From contig NZ_QXGJ01000002.1 in NCBI RefSeq assembly GCF_003952005.1, positions 124,001 through 188,000 of the forward strand: a DNA stretch of 64,000 nt. Direction: 5' to 3'. Below the pieces are notes generated by a model, which was given only the letters and a program-made list of their open reading frames with translations, ran no database searches and was not told the origin of the DNA. This DNA is from Bifidobacterium callimiconis (GTDB lineage: Bacteria > Actinomycetota > Actinomycetes > Actinomycetales > Bifidobacteriaceae). Below are positions 18,973 to 29,134 of the stretch, piece by piece (position 1 is the first letter of the stretch; each line of letters starts with the position of its first letter). The position numbers and the translations under genes are program-made.

Positions 18973-18992
18973 CCGTTCCGCTCCATCCCCGA

Positions 18993-19015
18993 GGGGGCTC
19001 CATTCGACCACATCG
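18993..19015. repeat. 23-bp sequence shared with 28717-28739, copy 1
   Basis: The sequence beginning GGGGGCTCCATTCG and ending CCACATCG is identical over 23 bases to 28717-28739 in the same orientation. Here it lies between the TPM gene and the WXG100 gene, 108 bases before the WXG100 start. The second copy is 47 bases before another WXG-like gene. Shared regulation is the simplest reading. Confidence 0.8.
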
Positions 19016-19123
19016 TTCGTAACCGTTGTCTCCAAATGCGTGCGTCTCATAATCTCCACTGTAACGGCTCGGCGTCACATCCGAACCGTGTCATTGCAAC
19101 ACCTCGTATCGAAAGGACAACTC

Positions 19124-19414
19124 ATGCCCCAGTATCAAGTGGATTCGGAACAGATCCAGTCGTCATCCGCAGCGGTTTCCGCTTCGGTCACCCAGATCCG
19201 AGAAGCCGTGAACGGCATGTACGCCAATCTCAACCAGCTGCAAAGCGTCTGGCGCGGCGGTGCCGCCACCCAGTTCGCATCGGTCGCATCACAGTGGCGT
19301 GCGGCGCAGCAGCAGATGGAGGCCTCGCTGGAATCCATTCAGAACGCGCTCTCCCAGGCCTCGATGGTCTACTCCGACGCCGAATCCCAGGCATCCCGCC
19401 TCTTCGCCGGCTGA
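19124..19414 (+). CDS. WXG100 family (ESAT-6-like) protein
   Basis: 96-residue helical-hairpin protein with the W-R-G turn at residues 43-45 (QSVWRGGAATQF) and a C-terminal YSDAE at 83-87 that fits the YxxxD/E type VII secretion motif. Length and layout are standard for WXG100 substrates. The ATG at 19124 follows GAAAGGAC. It stands alone between divergent and convergent genes; no ESX ATPase or membrane components are in the window. An identical 23-bp element upstream links it to the WXG-like gene at 28787. The protein is probably exported as a dimer; its function is unknown. Confidence 0.92.
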   Translation: MPQYQVDSEQIQSSSAAVSASVTQIREAVNGMYANLNQLQSVWRGGAATQFASVASQWRAAQQQMEASLESIQNALSQASMVYSDAESQASRLFAG

Positions 19415-19463
19415 TTTTCCCGACCTCACGCGAACTTTCCGCCATATTCCCGATATCACACGC

Positions 19464-19499
19464 AAAAAGGCTCCGACCCATATGGATCGGAGCCTTTTT
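19464..19499. terminator. Bidirectional terminator between WXG100 and groEL genes
   Basis: AAAAAGGCTCCGA pairs with TCGGAGCCTTTTT around a 10-base loop. T-tracts are present on both strands, suiting the two convergent genes. Confidence 0.92.
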
Positions 19500-19541
19500 G
19501 CTATGCGACTATCGCGCTGATCTCAGTGTTCCATTACCGGA

Positions 19542-21185
<1,644 letters not shown>

Positions 21186-21232
21186 TTACGTATTCACCCT
21201 CAGCGCGTGGATCAGATGGCCGTCAGCTGCCG

Positions 21233-21259
21233 TTATCACTCTCACGCCTCGAGTGCTAA
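21233..21259 (-). promoter_or_regulatory. CIRCE operator, gene-proximal copy
   Basis: Read toward groEL: TTAGCACTC, nine bases, GAGTGATAA. It matches the TTAGCACTC-N9-GAGTGCTAA consensus with one mismatch. It is the HrcA binding site by family knowledge. Confidence 0.88.
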
Positions 21260-21267
21260 AAGTGAGA

Positions 21268-21294
21268 TTAGCACTCTCGGGCGAAGAGTGCCAA
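21268..21294 (-). promoter_or_regulatory. CIRCE operator, distal copy
   Basis: Read toward groEL: TTGGCACTC, nine bases, GAGTGCTAA. It has one mismatch to consensus. It is separated from the proximal copy by eight bases, so two HrcA dimers could bind side by side. Confidence 0.92.
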
Positions 21295-21444
21295 CTATTC
21301 CCGTGGCGAATATGCGCGTGGCGTGAAAAACATGGCATCATCACGGGAATTTACGAGGACAACAGAGGGGAATCTCACGGCATTCGGGACAGTGAGCCGG
21401 GAAGTGAGCCAAGACAGCGTGATCAGAGAAGCGAAAACGATATG

Positions 21445-21485
21445 AAAAAGCCCCGGCGCGACAAAACCACACACGCGCCGGGGCC
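21445..21485 (-). terminator. Terminator after cspA
   Basis: GCCCCGGCGCG stem (about 21450-21460 with 21475-21485), preceded on the plus strand by AAAAA, which gives the T-tract for minus-strand transcription. It lies 18 bases after the cspA stop. Confidence 0.9.
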
Positions 21486-21502
21486 AGCCGGAGGACGGGG
21501 CG

Positions 21503-21706
21503 TCAGAGCTTGGTCACCGTAGTGGCCTGCATGCCCTTTGGTCCCCTTTCGGCTTCGAACTCGACCTTATCCCCTTCGTCCAGGGTTCGATAACCCTGGG
21601 CGTTGATGGCCGACCAATGGACGAAAACATCTTCACCGCCCCCTTCGGGAGTGATAAAGCCATACCCTTTGGCTGCGCTGAAGAACTTGACCGTACCCGT
21701 TGCCAT
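21503..21706 (-). CDS. Cold-shock protein CspA-like
   Basis: 67 residues, a single cold-shock domain with both RNA-binding motifs: KGYGFI (RNP1) in [18 protein letters not shown] and DVFVHWS (RNP2). The standard-length RNA chaperone. The ATG at 21706 follows AAGGGA. The message should carry a long 5' leader with a hairpin at its tip, as is common for cold-inducible csp genes. It is monocistronic, closed by the terminator at 21445. Confidence 0.96.
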   Translation of the reverse strand: MATGTVKFFSAAKGYGFITPEGGGEDVFVHWSAINAQGYRTLDEGDKVEFEAERGPKGMQATTVTKL

Positions 21707-21811
21707 AACAGCTTCCCTTTGTAGTTGTGATACCGTCCCACGCATGACAAACACAACAACATCATTGAGTCTGACGGTTCGTGCATCTCTTCTTGCACGA
21801 TTCACACTATA
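21707..21811 (-). promoter_or_regulatory. cspA promoter and structured 5' leader
   Basis: A -10-like TATAGT (21806-21811, minus strand) would start transcription near 21799. That is exactly where CGTGCA-N8-TGCACG (21780-21799) can form a hairpin at the mRNA 5' end. The leader is then about 93 bases. No convincing -35 box was seen. Reading by analogy to other csp genes. Confidence 0.5.
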
Positions 21812-21905
21812 GTAACCGAGACAACGTTTGTTAGCCATCACACCTCTCAATGTCAATGTTTTCGCCACGAGAGGAGCCCAAAACGTCGGGGACGCCACCT
21901 CCTTG

Positions 21906-22568
21906 TCACTGCATGAGCACGACGGCGATCTGCGTGTCGATGCTCTGCGACTGCACGATCTGGGAGATGCCCAGCTGTGCGGCCACGTCCTGTGCGGTGG
22001 CGAGGTCCGATTCGTCGCGATACCACACTGTGCTCGTCGAGGGCAATGTGCTGCGATTATTGGGGTTCTTGGCACTGACCGACGTATAGCCGGCATTGGT
22101 CAGCGTGGCCGCACGCTTGGATGCCAGACCGCTGGTGCTGGTGCCGTTGTAGACGATGACCGTGGAGGAATGATCCACCGTGGCCGCGGAGGACGCGCTC
22201 TCGCTGGGGGATTCGCTCGCGGTCGCGCTTTCGCTCGGCGACGCGGACTCGCTCGGCGTCTCCTCGCCCGCGGTCTCGCCGGACGTCTCGCTCGGCGACG
22301 CGGACTCGCTTTCGGTGGCGCTCGACGACGTGTCGGCGGACTTCGTGACGCTGGTCGATGCCGAGCTGGCTGACTTGGTTCCGGACAACAGATCGGTGCC
22401 GGACAGCCACATGAACACGCCCAGACCGCACAGGGCCGCAACGATGATCACGATCAGATACGGCAAGGCGCGCGCGCCGAAGCTTCGCGGACCACGGTGC
22501 AGACCGACCGGCCCCTGCCCGGGCTTGTCGAATTCGTCGGCCGGATAGACGTGTTGCTTGTCAGACAT
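21906..22568 (-). CDS. Membrane-anchored LytR_C domain protein
   Basis: 220 residues. A basic cytoplasmic start is followed by one transmembrane helix ([20 protein letters not shown], about residues 35-56). An extracytoplasmic Ser/Glu/Ala-rich spacer with repeated [12 protein letters not shown] units (about 75-130) leads to a LytR_C domain ([22 protein letters not shown] to the end). This C-terminal domain occurs in cell-wall attachment proteins but here is without the catalytic LCP domain. The ATG at 22568 has GAGGAG upstream. The low-complexity spacer probably spans the wall. The function is unproven. Confidence 0.85.
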   Translation of the reverse strand: MSDKQHVYPADEFDKPGQGPVGLHRGPRSFGARALPYLIVIIVAALCGLGVFMWLSGTDLLSGTKSASSASTSVTKSADTSSSATESESASPSETSGETAGEETPSESASPSESATASESPSESASSAATVDHSSTVIVYNGTSTSGLASKRAATLTNAGYTSVSAKNPNNRSTLPSTSTVWYRDESDLATAQDVAAQLGISQIVQSQSIDTQIAVVLMQ

Positions 22569-22667
22569 GGTCACTCCTCATACTTTTCCAACACATAAGA
22601 GTGTAGCCGCACGCCCATATGACCAATCGTATCGGCCCGCATCCGCCCCCCACCTATCATGGGAACC

Positions 22668-23369
22668 ATGACGATCAAGAATCTCGACGAACTGGTGGAG
22701 GCCGGCTGGGCCAAGGCGCTCAAGGACGTGGAGCCCCAGGTGCATGTCATGGGCGATTTCCTGCGTGGCGAGCTGGCCCAGGGACGTCACTATCTGCCGG
22801 AGAGCCGCAACATCCTGCGCGCGTTCACCATTCCCTTCGACTCCATCAAGGTGCTGATCGTGGGTCAGGACCCCTACCCCACGCCCGGACATCCCGTGGG
22901 CCTGAGCTTCTCCGTGGCGCCGACGGTCAGCCCCATCCCCGGCAGTCTGCGCAATATCTACACCGAACTCATGGACGACATGCATGTTCCGGCCCCCGCG
23001 AACGGCGATCTGACCCCGTGGACGCAGCGCGGCGTGATGCTGCTCAACAGGTGTCTGACCGTACAGGTGGGCAAGCCCGCAAGCCATAGGGGCAAGGGCT
23101 GGGAGGCCATCACCGACGCCGCCATCACCGCCCTTGATTCACGCGTCGACGAGAACGGCAACCCCAAACCTCTGGTCGCCATCCTGTGGGGGCGTCAGGC
23201 ACAGACGCTCGAGCCGTTGCTCAAGCATGCGACGATCATCAAGTCCCCGCACCCCAGCCCGCTGTCTGCACGCTACGGATTCTTTGGATCCAAGCCGTTT
23301 TCCAAGGCCAACGCGGCGCTGAAGGCCATGGGCGCGGAACCCGTGGACTGGTCATTGCCCTCGGCGTGA
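22668..23369 (+). CDS. ung: Uracil-DNA glycosylase
   Basis: 233-residue base-excision repair enzyme. Motif [18 protein letters not shown] contains the catalytic Asp, and motif B is [18 protein letters not shown]. The in-frame ATG at 22659 would add three residues. No ribosome site precedes either start, and a TATCAT just upstream could make a leaderless transcript. It is divergent from the LytR_C gene and followed 29 bases later by the MoxR gene. Confidence 0.96.
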   Translation: MTIKNLDELVEAGWAKALKDVEPQVHVMGDFLRGELAQGRHYLPESRNILRAFTIPFDSIKVLIVGQDPYPTPGHPVGLSFSVAPTVSPIPGSLRNIYTELMDDMHVPAPANGDLTPWTQRGVMLLNRCLTVQVGKPASHRGKGWEAITDAAITALDSRVDENGNPKPLVAILWGRQAQTLEPLLKHATIIKSPHPSPLSARYGFFGSKPFSKANAALKAMGAEPVDWSLPSA

Positions 23370-23398
23370 AAGTCGTTTGACCCGCTACAGTGGAGGAT

Positions 23399-24487
23399 AT
23401 GGCTTTATTCCCACCCCGACCTTCACATCAGCATGCGGCCGATATGCCGCTGCCTCCCACGAGCATTCCCGCACCCGTCGCGGCATCCGCCAGCGCAACC
23501 GTCACTCGTGACGACCTGGCCCGTGTCCACGATCTGGCCGATCGCGTCCGTCAGCATTTCGCCCAGGGCCTGGTCGCCCAGACCAAGCTGCGCGAATCGC
23601 TGATCACCACGCTCGTCGCCGGCGGCCATATCCTTATCGAATCCGTCCCCGGTCTCGCCAAGACCACGGCGGCGCAGATTTTGGCCACGTCGGTCTCCGG
23701 TTCGTTCAAGCGCATCCAGTGCACGCCGGATCTCATGCCGTCCGATCTGGTGGGCACGCAGATCTTCGATTTCGCCACGCAGAAGATGAGTACGCAGATC
23801 GGTCCGATCCATGCGAACTTCGTGCTGCTCGACGAGATCAACCGTTCCTCGGCCAAGACCCAGTCGGCCATGCTCGAGGCCATGGCCGAAGGCGCCACCA
23901 CCATCGGCGGCGAGCGCATCGCGCTGCCCAAGCCGTTCATGGTGATCGCCACGCAGAACCCCATCGAGGAGGAGGGCACGTACAATCTGCCCGAAGCGCA
24001 GATGGACCGTTTCTTCATGAAGACGGTGATGACGTATCCCACCGAGGCCGACGAGGTCTCCATGCTCGAACTGCTTACCCGTCGCGGCACCGATCAGCAG
24101 GCGATGTCGGTCAGCCCCACGGCGATCACCATCGCCGATGTGGAGTTCCTGCGCGCCAGCGCCCGCAAGGTGCATGTGTCGCAGCCGATCATGAAGTATG
24201 CCGTCGAGCTTGCGCAGACCAGCCGCGGTGCGGGTCCCCGTCCGATCAAGGGTCTGTCGAATCTGGTGCGTCTGGGAGCCAGCCCCCGTGCCTCGATCGC
24301 GCTGGTGCGCATCGGTCAGGCGAACGCGCTGCTGGCCGGCCGCGACTATGTGATTCCGGAGGATATCAAGACGTTTGCGCACGAGGTGTTCCGTCATCGT
24401 ATTCTGCTGACGTTCGAGGCGCTGGCGGAGAACGTGAACGCCGATCAGGTCATTGATTCGATGATCGAGGCGGTTCCCGTACCATGA
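23399..24487 (+). CDS. MoxR-family AAA+ ATPase
   Basis: 362 residues. After a Pro/Ala-rich N-terminus of about 40 residues comes the AAA core: Walker A variant ESVPGLAKTTAAQ, Walker B FVLLDEINRSS, sensor-1 MVIATQNPIEEEGTYNLPEAQMD and the C-terminal lid. MoxR ATPases act as chaperones with VWA-domain partners, two of which follow in this operon. The ATG at 23399 has GGAGG only two bases upstream; a GTG at 23390 is an alternative. It is the first gene of six overlapping or nearly overlapping genes. Confidence 0.93.
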   Translation: MALFPPRPSHQHAADMPLPPTSIPAPVAASASATVTRDDLARVHDLADRVRQHFAQGLVAQTKLRESLITTLVAGGHILIESVPGLAKTTAAQILATSVSGSFKRIQCTPDLMPSDLVGTQIFDFATQKMSTQIGPIHANFVLLDEINRSSAKTQSAMLEAMAEGATTIGGERIALPKPFMVIATQNPIEEEGTYNLPEAQMDRFFMKTVMTYPTEADEVSMLELLTRRGTDQQAMSVSPTAITIADVEFLRASARKVHVSQPIMKYAVELAQTSRGAGPRPIKGLSNLVRLGASPRASIALVRIGQANALLAGRDYVIPEDIKTFAHEVFRHRILLTFEALAENVNADQVIDSMIEAVPVP

Positions 24488-25440
24488 TCGTGCCGGACAG
24501 ATCCGCCGATCCGGTCCGCCGGCGCATCGAGTCCCTGGGCACGCGACTCAGTCTGCCTACGGTGTTCCGGGCGCTGGGCGTGCTGGAGGGCGAGCACCCG
24601 TCGGCGCGCCGCGGGGCGGGATACGACTATCTCGATATTCGGCCGTATCAGCCCGGCGAGGAGGCTCGTCTGATCGATTGGAAGGCGAGCGCCCGCGCGG
24701 CCCGTCCGATGATCGTGGACAAGGAGCGCGAGAGCAACGGCAACGTATGGCTGTTGCTCGACGTGGGCCGTGAGATGTGCGGCCGTACGCCGAGCGGCGA
24801 ACGGGCCATTGACGTGGCGGCCAACGCGTTGCGCATGTTCGCCGTGCTGTCGTTGCGCCGCAGTGACGATCTGTCGATCGTGCTGGGTGATTCGCAGAGT
24901 ATTCGTCGCGTGCCGTTCAATGGCGGATTCGCCAAGTTCGAGCATGTGTTCGACGGACTGTTGCGTCGTCGTATGGATCGGCCACGTGACGTGGATGCGC
25001 TGATCGATTATGCGGGCAAGATCCGCAATCGGTATTCGATGGTGGTGATCGCCACGGACGAGACCGCGTGGACCGAAGAGCAGGCCCATGCGCTGCGTCT
25101 GGTGGCGCAGACGCATCCGCTGGTGGTGGTCAGTGTGGCCGCGCTGAACCCGTTCCTGGCTACGGAACGGTTCGATCGCATCGTGGATGCCCGCGACGGT
25201 CGTGCCGTGCCCGCGTTTCTGCGTACGCCCACCATGGCGAAGGATGTGGCCACGCATCGCGAGTTCGCGGCGACGGCGTTGAGCCGTGAGCTGGCCCGTA
25301 CCGGTTCCACCATGGTTCGCGGCGGATCGAGCGAGGCGATGTTCAACGAATTCATCACGTTGGTGTCCACGACGCTGGCGAAAAGCGGATTCCCGCGCGC
25401 CGATGTGCGCGCTCCGCAGGCGACTGGGGGTGTGGCGTGA
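24484..25440 (+). CDS. DUF58 domain protein (MoxR operon)
   Basis: 318 residues, with the DUF58 core G-x-GYDYLDIRPYQPGEEARLIDWKASARA near residues 45-75, followed by a vWA-like fold (VWLLLDVGREM, about residue 95). It overlaps the MoxR stop by four bases (ATGA), so translation is coupled. DUF58 proteins constantly accompany MoxR and VWA genes; a role in assembling or activating an envelope or metal-dependent complex is inferred, not known. Confidence 0.88.
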   Translation: MIVPDRSADPVRRRIESLGTRLSLPTVFRALGVLEGEHPSARRGAGYDYLDIRPYQPGEEARLIDWKASARAARPMIVDKERESNGNVWLLLDVGREMCGRTPSGERAIDVAANALRMFAVLSLRRSDDLSIVLGDSQSIRRVPFNGGFAKFEHVFDGLLRRRMDRPRDVDALIDYAGKIRNRYSMVVIATDETAWTEEQAHALRLVAQTHPLVVVSVAALNPFLATERFDRIVDARDGRAVPAFLRTPTMAKDVATHREFAATALSRELARTGSTMVRGGSSEAMFNEFITLVSTTLAKSGFPRADVRAPQATGGVA

Positions 25441-25955
25441 TCGTGATCATGGCCGCCAAGAAATTCACACCGTTGGCGTTGACCGATGTCACGCCGTATG
25501 TGGCGGCGATGCTGGTGCTGCTCGTCATCGCCGTGGCGTTGGTGATACTGACGGTGGTGGTGTCTCGACCTCGTCGTCGCACGACGACGGTGGCCGGTGC
25601 GCATCGTTCCGCGTCGGACAAGGGCGAGTGGCTTGCCGAGATCGAGGATGTGCAGTTTCGTTTCCGTGCCGGCGAGATCGGTGCGGATGATGCGTTCAGC
25701 GAGCTGGCGGGCATCGCCCGTCGATTCGCGTCCGACCGTCTGGGCCGTGATGTGACCAACCACACGCTGGCCGAGCTGCATGCCGTTCCTCGTTCGCGCA
25801 GCAATGGCAAAGGACTTGATTTGCTCAAACAGACGATATCCGCGTTGTATCCGCCGGAGTTCGCTGATGCGGCCACGCAGGCGCATGCCGGTGAGACCTC
25901 GGTGGACGAGGCCGCCGGATGGGTGTCGAATCTGGTGGAAAGGTGGCGTTCCTGA
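25437..25955 (+). CDS. Single-pass membrane protein of the MoxR/VWA operon
   Basis: 172 residues. One transmembrane helix near residues 20-42 (PYVAAMLVLLVIAVALVILT) is followed by a basic patch and a cytoplasmic helical domain (EIEDVQFRFRAGEIGADDAF, then LDLLKQTISALYPPEF). No named family recognised; its position matches the small anchor proteins of Bat-type operons. It starts at GTG 25437 overlapping the previous stop; ATG 25449 is possible. Confidence 0.75.
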   Translation: MIVIMAAKKFTPLALTDVTPYVAAMLVLLVIAVALVILTVVVSRPRRRTTTVAGAHRSASDKGEWLAEIEDVQFRFRAGEIGADDAFSELAGIARRFASDRLGRDVTNHTLAELHAVPRSRSNGKGLDLLKQTISALYPPEFADAATQAHAGETSVDEAAGWVSNLVERWRS

Positions 25956-27046
25956 TGTCGTCGCTGCTTACCTTCCGCTGGCCGTGGGCGCTGGCGTCGA
26001 TCGCCGTGCTGGCGTTTCTTGCCTGGCGTTGGTCCACGCGCCGCGACCGGAAACCGGATGCCGTGCGCGCGATCGTCGAGCATCCCGACACCGCGGCGGT
26101 GTGGAATCTGGATCGCGATCTCGACACCGAGCATACGTCGGCCCGATGGCGTCTGTGGAAGACGATCAACCGTCTGGCCGCCGCGCTGCTCGCGCTGACG
26201 CTGCTCATGGCCATCGTGCTTGTGGCAAGACCGTCCAAGGTCGATACCGAGTCGAGCGCCGGCTCGTCGCGTGACATCATTCTGTGTCTGGATGTTTCGG
26301 GTTCCACTCTGCCCTATGATCGTCAGGTCATCGCCACGTATCTGGACCTGATTCAGCATTTCCAGGGTGAGCGCATCGGCCTGAGCATCTTCAATTCCAC
26401 GTCGCGTACGGTGTTCCCGCTCACCGACGACTATGATCTGGTCGAGCGCCAGCTCTCGTACGCCAATACCATTCTCAAGGGCGTGGTCGATCAGGACAGC
26501 ATCGACAAGATGAGCGATAAGCAGTATCAGCAGGTGTCCGACTGGCTGGACGGCACGCAGAACCGCAAGGACGTGACCTCGCTGATCGGCGACGGTCTGA
26601 TCAGCTGTGCGGCCATGCTGCCCGAATTCTCCACGTCGGGCGATGCCGCGGTCAAGGCGTCGGCCAGAAACCGTAGCGCATCGATCGTGCTGGCCACCGA
26701 TAACGTGCTGTCGGGCACGCCGGTCTATCAGCTCGATCAGGCGCTCGATCTGACCGAGAAGTCGTCGATCGTGGTCGATGGCCTGTATTCGGGCCCCACC
26801 CAGTCGGAGAACGATCAGACGACCACCGATATGAAGACGCAGATCGAGGCCCATAACGGCATCTTCCTCACGCAGGGATCCGGTTCGTCCGTGGACGCGC
26901 TGGTCCGCAGGATCGAACGACAGCGTGAAACCGACAACGAAAACCGCAACCAGTCGAATCTGGTGGATGCCCCGCAGTATTGGGTGCCCGTGGCGCTGAT
27001 CCTGTTCGCCGCGTTCGTGATCACGGCCGGGAGGTTGAGACGATGA
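25955..27046 (+). CDS. VWA-domain membrane protein 1 (BatA-like)
   Basis: 363 residues. Transmembrane helices are at about 7-25 and 75-95. An external or periplasm-side vWA domain opens with IILCLDVSGSTLP (MIDAS DxSGS), and a C-terminal helix (YWVPVALILFAAFVITAG) closes the chain. This is the BatA layout. The start at ATG 25955 shares one base with the preceding stop. It should be a partner of the MoxR ATPase. Confidence 0.88.
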   Translation: MSSLLTFRWPWALASIAVLAFLAWRWSTRRDRKPDAVRAIVEHPDTAAVWNLDRDLDTEHTSARWRLWKTINRLAAALLALTLLMAIVLVARPSKVDTESSAGSSRDIILCLDVSGSTLPYDRQVIATYLDLIQHFQGERIGLSIFNSTSRTVFPLTDDYDLVERQLSYANTILKGVVDQDSIDKMSDKQYQQVSDWLDGTQNRKDVTSLIGDGLISCAAMLPEFSTSGDAAVKASARNRSASIVLATDNVLSGTPVYQLDQALDLTEKSSIVVDGLYSGPTQSENDQTTTDMKTQIEAHNGIFLTQGSGSSVDALVRRIERQRETDNENRNQSNLVDAPQYWVPVALILFAAFVITAGRLRR

Positions 27047-28089
27047 ACGTACAGAACGGTTTAAATGCGTTCAAGGGTCTGACATTGGACCCGATGTTCG
27101 GGTGGATCGTCTCCCCCATACTGGCCGTGGCCGTCGTGGTGCTGACCGTGGTGATGGCCGTACGCTCGCATCGGCAGCGCCCCTATACGGATGCCACCAC
27201 GGTGGATTGGGTCCGCCGCGTTCTGGCGTCCGTGATGCTGGCGGTCATGCTGCTGACCCCGAGCACGACGCTGAAGACGGAAAGCCGTGCGGTGAACGCC
27301 ACCGACGTGTTCATCGCCGTCGACGTGACCGGTTCGATGGGTGTCGCCGATGCGCAGTACGGGTCCGACGAGACGATGAGTCGCATCGATGCCGCCCAGC
27401 AGGCGGTCGACGGCATCGTCAAGCTGTACCCCGACGCCAGTTTCGCCGCGATCTCGTTCGGCGCCTCGGGCACGCTCGAAGTGCCGCTCACCCCCGATTC
27501 GCGGGCCATTGAGAACTGGGCCAGCACGTTGACGCTGGAGCCCACGTCGGCATCGTCCGGATCCAATCTGGACAAGGCCGTGGACCCGCTGCTGCTGGCC
27601 ACCAAGAACACCCGCAACCAGCATCCCGACGACACGATCATCGTGTACTACATCTCCGACGGCGAGCAGACCAGCAACAAATCGCGGCGCACGTTCTCCT
27701 CGCTAAGGGCCTATGTGAACGGCGCGCAGACCGTTGGCGTGGGCTCCGCCGACGGCGGCCAGATCCCGCAGATCGCCGACGACGGCACGATGTCGACCGA
27801 CCAGTTCGTCACCGACCCGTCCACCGGACAGCCCGGCATCTCCAAACTCGACGAAAAGACCCTCAAGGCCATCGCCGACGAGATGAGCGGATCCTACGTG
27901 CATGTGGACGCCGGCCGGACCATCGACGAACGCGACGTGCAGCAGACGTCATCCGATTGGCGCATGCAAAGCACGTACAAGCAGCGCGAACATAGCGTGC
28001 CGGCGATCTGGCCGTTCGCAATCGTATTCGCCGTACTGCTGCTCTGGGAGGCCGTGGCATGGATGCGCACGTCAAGGAGGCTGCTATGA
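27043..28089 (+). CDS. VWA-domain membrane protein 2 (BatA/B-like)
   Basis: 348 residues. N-terminal helices (FGWIVSPILAVAVVVLTVVM and VLASVMLAVMLLTPS) precede a vWA domain with VFIAVDVTGSMGV; the MIDAS is D-x-T-G-S rather than D-x-S-G-S. IIVYYISDGEQTS supplies the distal acidic residue. A C-terminal helix (AIWPFAIVFAVLLLWEAVAW) ends the chain. It overlaps the previous gene by ATGA. Two VWA proteins plus MoxR and DUF58 form the usual module. Confidence 0.88.
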   Translation: MNVQNGLNAFKGLTLDPMFGWIVSPILAVAVVVLTVVMAVRSHRQRPYTDATTVDWVRRVLASVMLAVMLLTPSTTLKTESRAVNATDVFIAVDVTGSMGVADAQYGSDETMSRIDAAQQAVDGIVKLYPDASFAAISFGASGTLEVPLTPDSRAIENWASTLTLEPTSASSGSNLDKAVDPLLLATKNTRNQHPDDTIIVYYISDGEQTSNKSRRTFSSLRAYVNGAQTVGVGSADGGQIPQIADDGTMSTDQFVTDPSTGQPGISKLDEKTLKAIADEMSGSYVHVDAGRTIDERDVQQTSSDWRMQSTYKQREHSVPAIWPFAIVFAVLLLWEAVAWMRTSRRLL

Positions 28090-28679
28090 GCAGGGCAACA
28101 CATAGGTCGCACAAGGCGTCGCGGCAGCCACGTCCGCCACGGCACGACCGGCAGTCGATCGCTTCGGTTCCGGTACGCATCGCCATAGTGGCGCTGGCCG
28201 TAGTCGCCGTGTTCGCCGCGGGGATCATGGCGGCGAACTGGTCCGCGTTGGCCACGAACAACACCGCGGTCAACGGACTGAACGCCACGATCAGTGCCTA
28301 CAACAAGGATTCGCCGGATCTGGAGAAACTACGGACCGCGCAATTGCAGACCGATGCCCAGTTCTCCGACGCGCAACGGCTCACCGTGCTGCAGCTGCCC
28401 CAGGTGCGCGCCACGATCGCCGCAAACGCCGCGGAATCGGCCAGGCTGACCAAGCAGATCGAGTCGGATCTCAAGTCCGAGAAAAACGGATCCGATTCGG
28501 CGCAGACCGCCAACGGGCAGCAGGGAGAGTCCTCGAACAATTCCGGGGACTCGTCGGACACGGACAAGGTCAACAAACTGCTGGAACAGAACAAGCAGAA
28601 GATCGATCTGAAGAACGTGCCCGACACGTCGTCCGAGACCGCCGGGTCCGACGACAACGCCTCGGCCAAGCCGTGGTAA
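28086..28679 (+). CDS. Single-pass membrane protein, last gene of the MoxR/VWA operon
   Basis: 197 residues. A basic cytoplasmic start is followed by one helix (VRIAIVALAVVAVFAAGIMA, about 30-50) and an external region predicted helical or coiled (LEKLRTAQLQTDAQFSDAQR to TKQIESDLKSEK). The tail is Ser/Asn/Asp-rich. The ATG at 28086 follows AAGGAGG and overlaps the previous stop. I do not recognise a named family; it may be an uncharacterised bifidobacterial protein cotranscribed with the VWA genes. Confidence 0.75.
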   Translation: MSRATHRSHKASRQPRPPRHDRQSIASVPVRIAIVALAVVAVFAAGIMAANWSALATNNTAVNGLNATISAYNKDSPDLEKLRTAQLQTDAQFSDAQRLTVLQLPQVRATIAANAAESARLTKQIESDLKSEKNGSDSAQTANGQQGESSNNSGDSSDTDKVNKLLEQNKQKIDLKNVPDTSSETAGSDDNASAKPW

Positions 28680-28716
28680 TGCATGACCGCCCGATCCGGT
28701 CATGACGTATGCGGGC

Positions 28717-28739
28717 GGGGGCTCCATTCGACCACATCG
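28717..28739. repeat. 23-bp sequence shared with 18993-19015, copy 2
   Basis: Identical over 23 bases and in the same orientation as the copy before the WXG100 gene at 19124. Here it lies in the 107-bp gap after the VWA operon and 47 bases before the WXG-like gene at 28787. Confidence 0.8.
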
Positions 28740-28759
28740 AAACGGAACCCTACCGCCCG

Positions 28760-28789
28760 CATGCCGCGACGTGATTGAATCGCGGCATG
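28760..28789 (+). promoter_or_regulatory. Perfect 10-bp inverted repeat ending on the start codon
   Basis: CATGCCGCGA (28760-28769) and TCGCGGCATG (28780-28789) are perfect complements around 10 bases; the last three bases are the start codon of the WXG-like gene. No ribosome site is otherwise visible. It could be a repressor operator, or an RNA hairpin hiding the start codon. Confidence 0.55.
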
Positions 28790-29134
28790 ACTACGCTTGA
28801 TCAATACACTGTATCCAACACGTTCGAAGCCATCGGCCGAACGGGTGACACTCTCTCCAACGCGGTTTCGGGACTGGACTTCTACAACGGATGCCCCTGC
28901 CCGACCGTGCTCCGCGAATCGCAGAATCTGATAGCCTCCCTGTGCACGTCCCATGCCAATGCCATCAAGGACATGGAGGACGTGTTGTCCCAGGCGAAGG
29001 CACTCATCTGGGAAGGCAAGGCGGGAGAAGCCTTCCACACCGATGTGGATGGCGCCATCGTCATTGCCCAGACCGCCGGCAATGGGGCCACGACCACCGC
29101 ACGATTCATCGAAAGCCCCGAGGCCCTGCTATGA
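28787..29134 (+). CDS. WXG-like small protein, partner of the downstream lipase-domain protein
   Basis: 115 residues, mostly helical, with a W-E-G turn at residues 75-77 (KALIWEGKAGEAFHTDVDGA) between two helices, and three cysteines in the first helix region (YNGCPCPTV, SLCTSH). It lacks the C-terminal YxxxD/E motif. It overlaps the next gene by ATGA, so the two are made together. WXG proteins without YxxxD commonly pair with a partner that carries it, and the downstream protein has YSEAD. I read it as the helper half of a type VII secretion heterodimer. The family assignment is by motif only. Confidence 0.7.
   Translation: MTTLDQYTVSNTFEAIGRTGDTLSNAVSGLDFYNGCPCPTVLRESQNLIASLCTSHANAIKDMEDVLSQAKALIWEGKAGEAFHTDVDGAIVIAQTAGNGATTTARFIESPEALL

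Noticed and set aside
22180..22345. Repetitive Ser/Glu/Ala coding stretch as a possible repeat array
   Set aside because: It is the low-complexity wall spacer of the LytR_C protein, with irregular units and no spacers of constant length; not CRISPR or a satellite.
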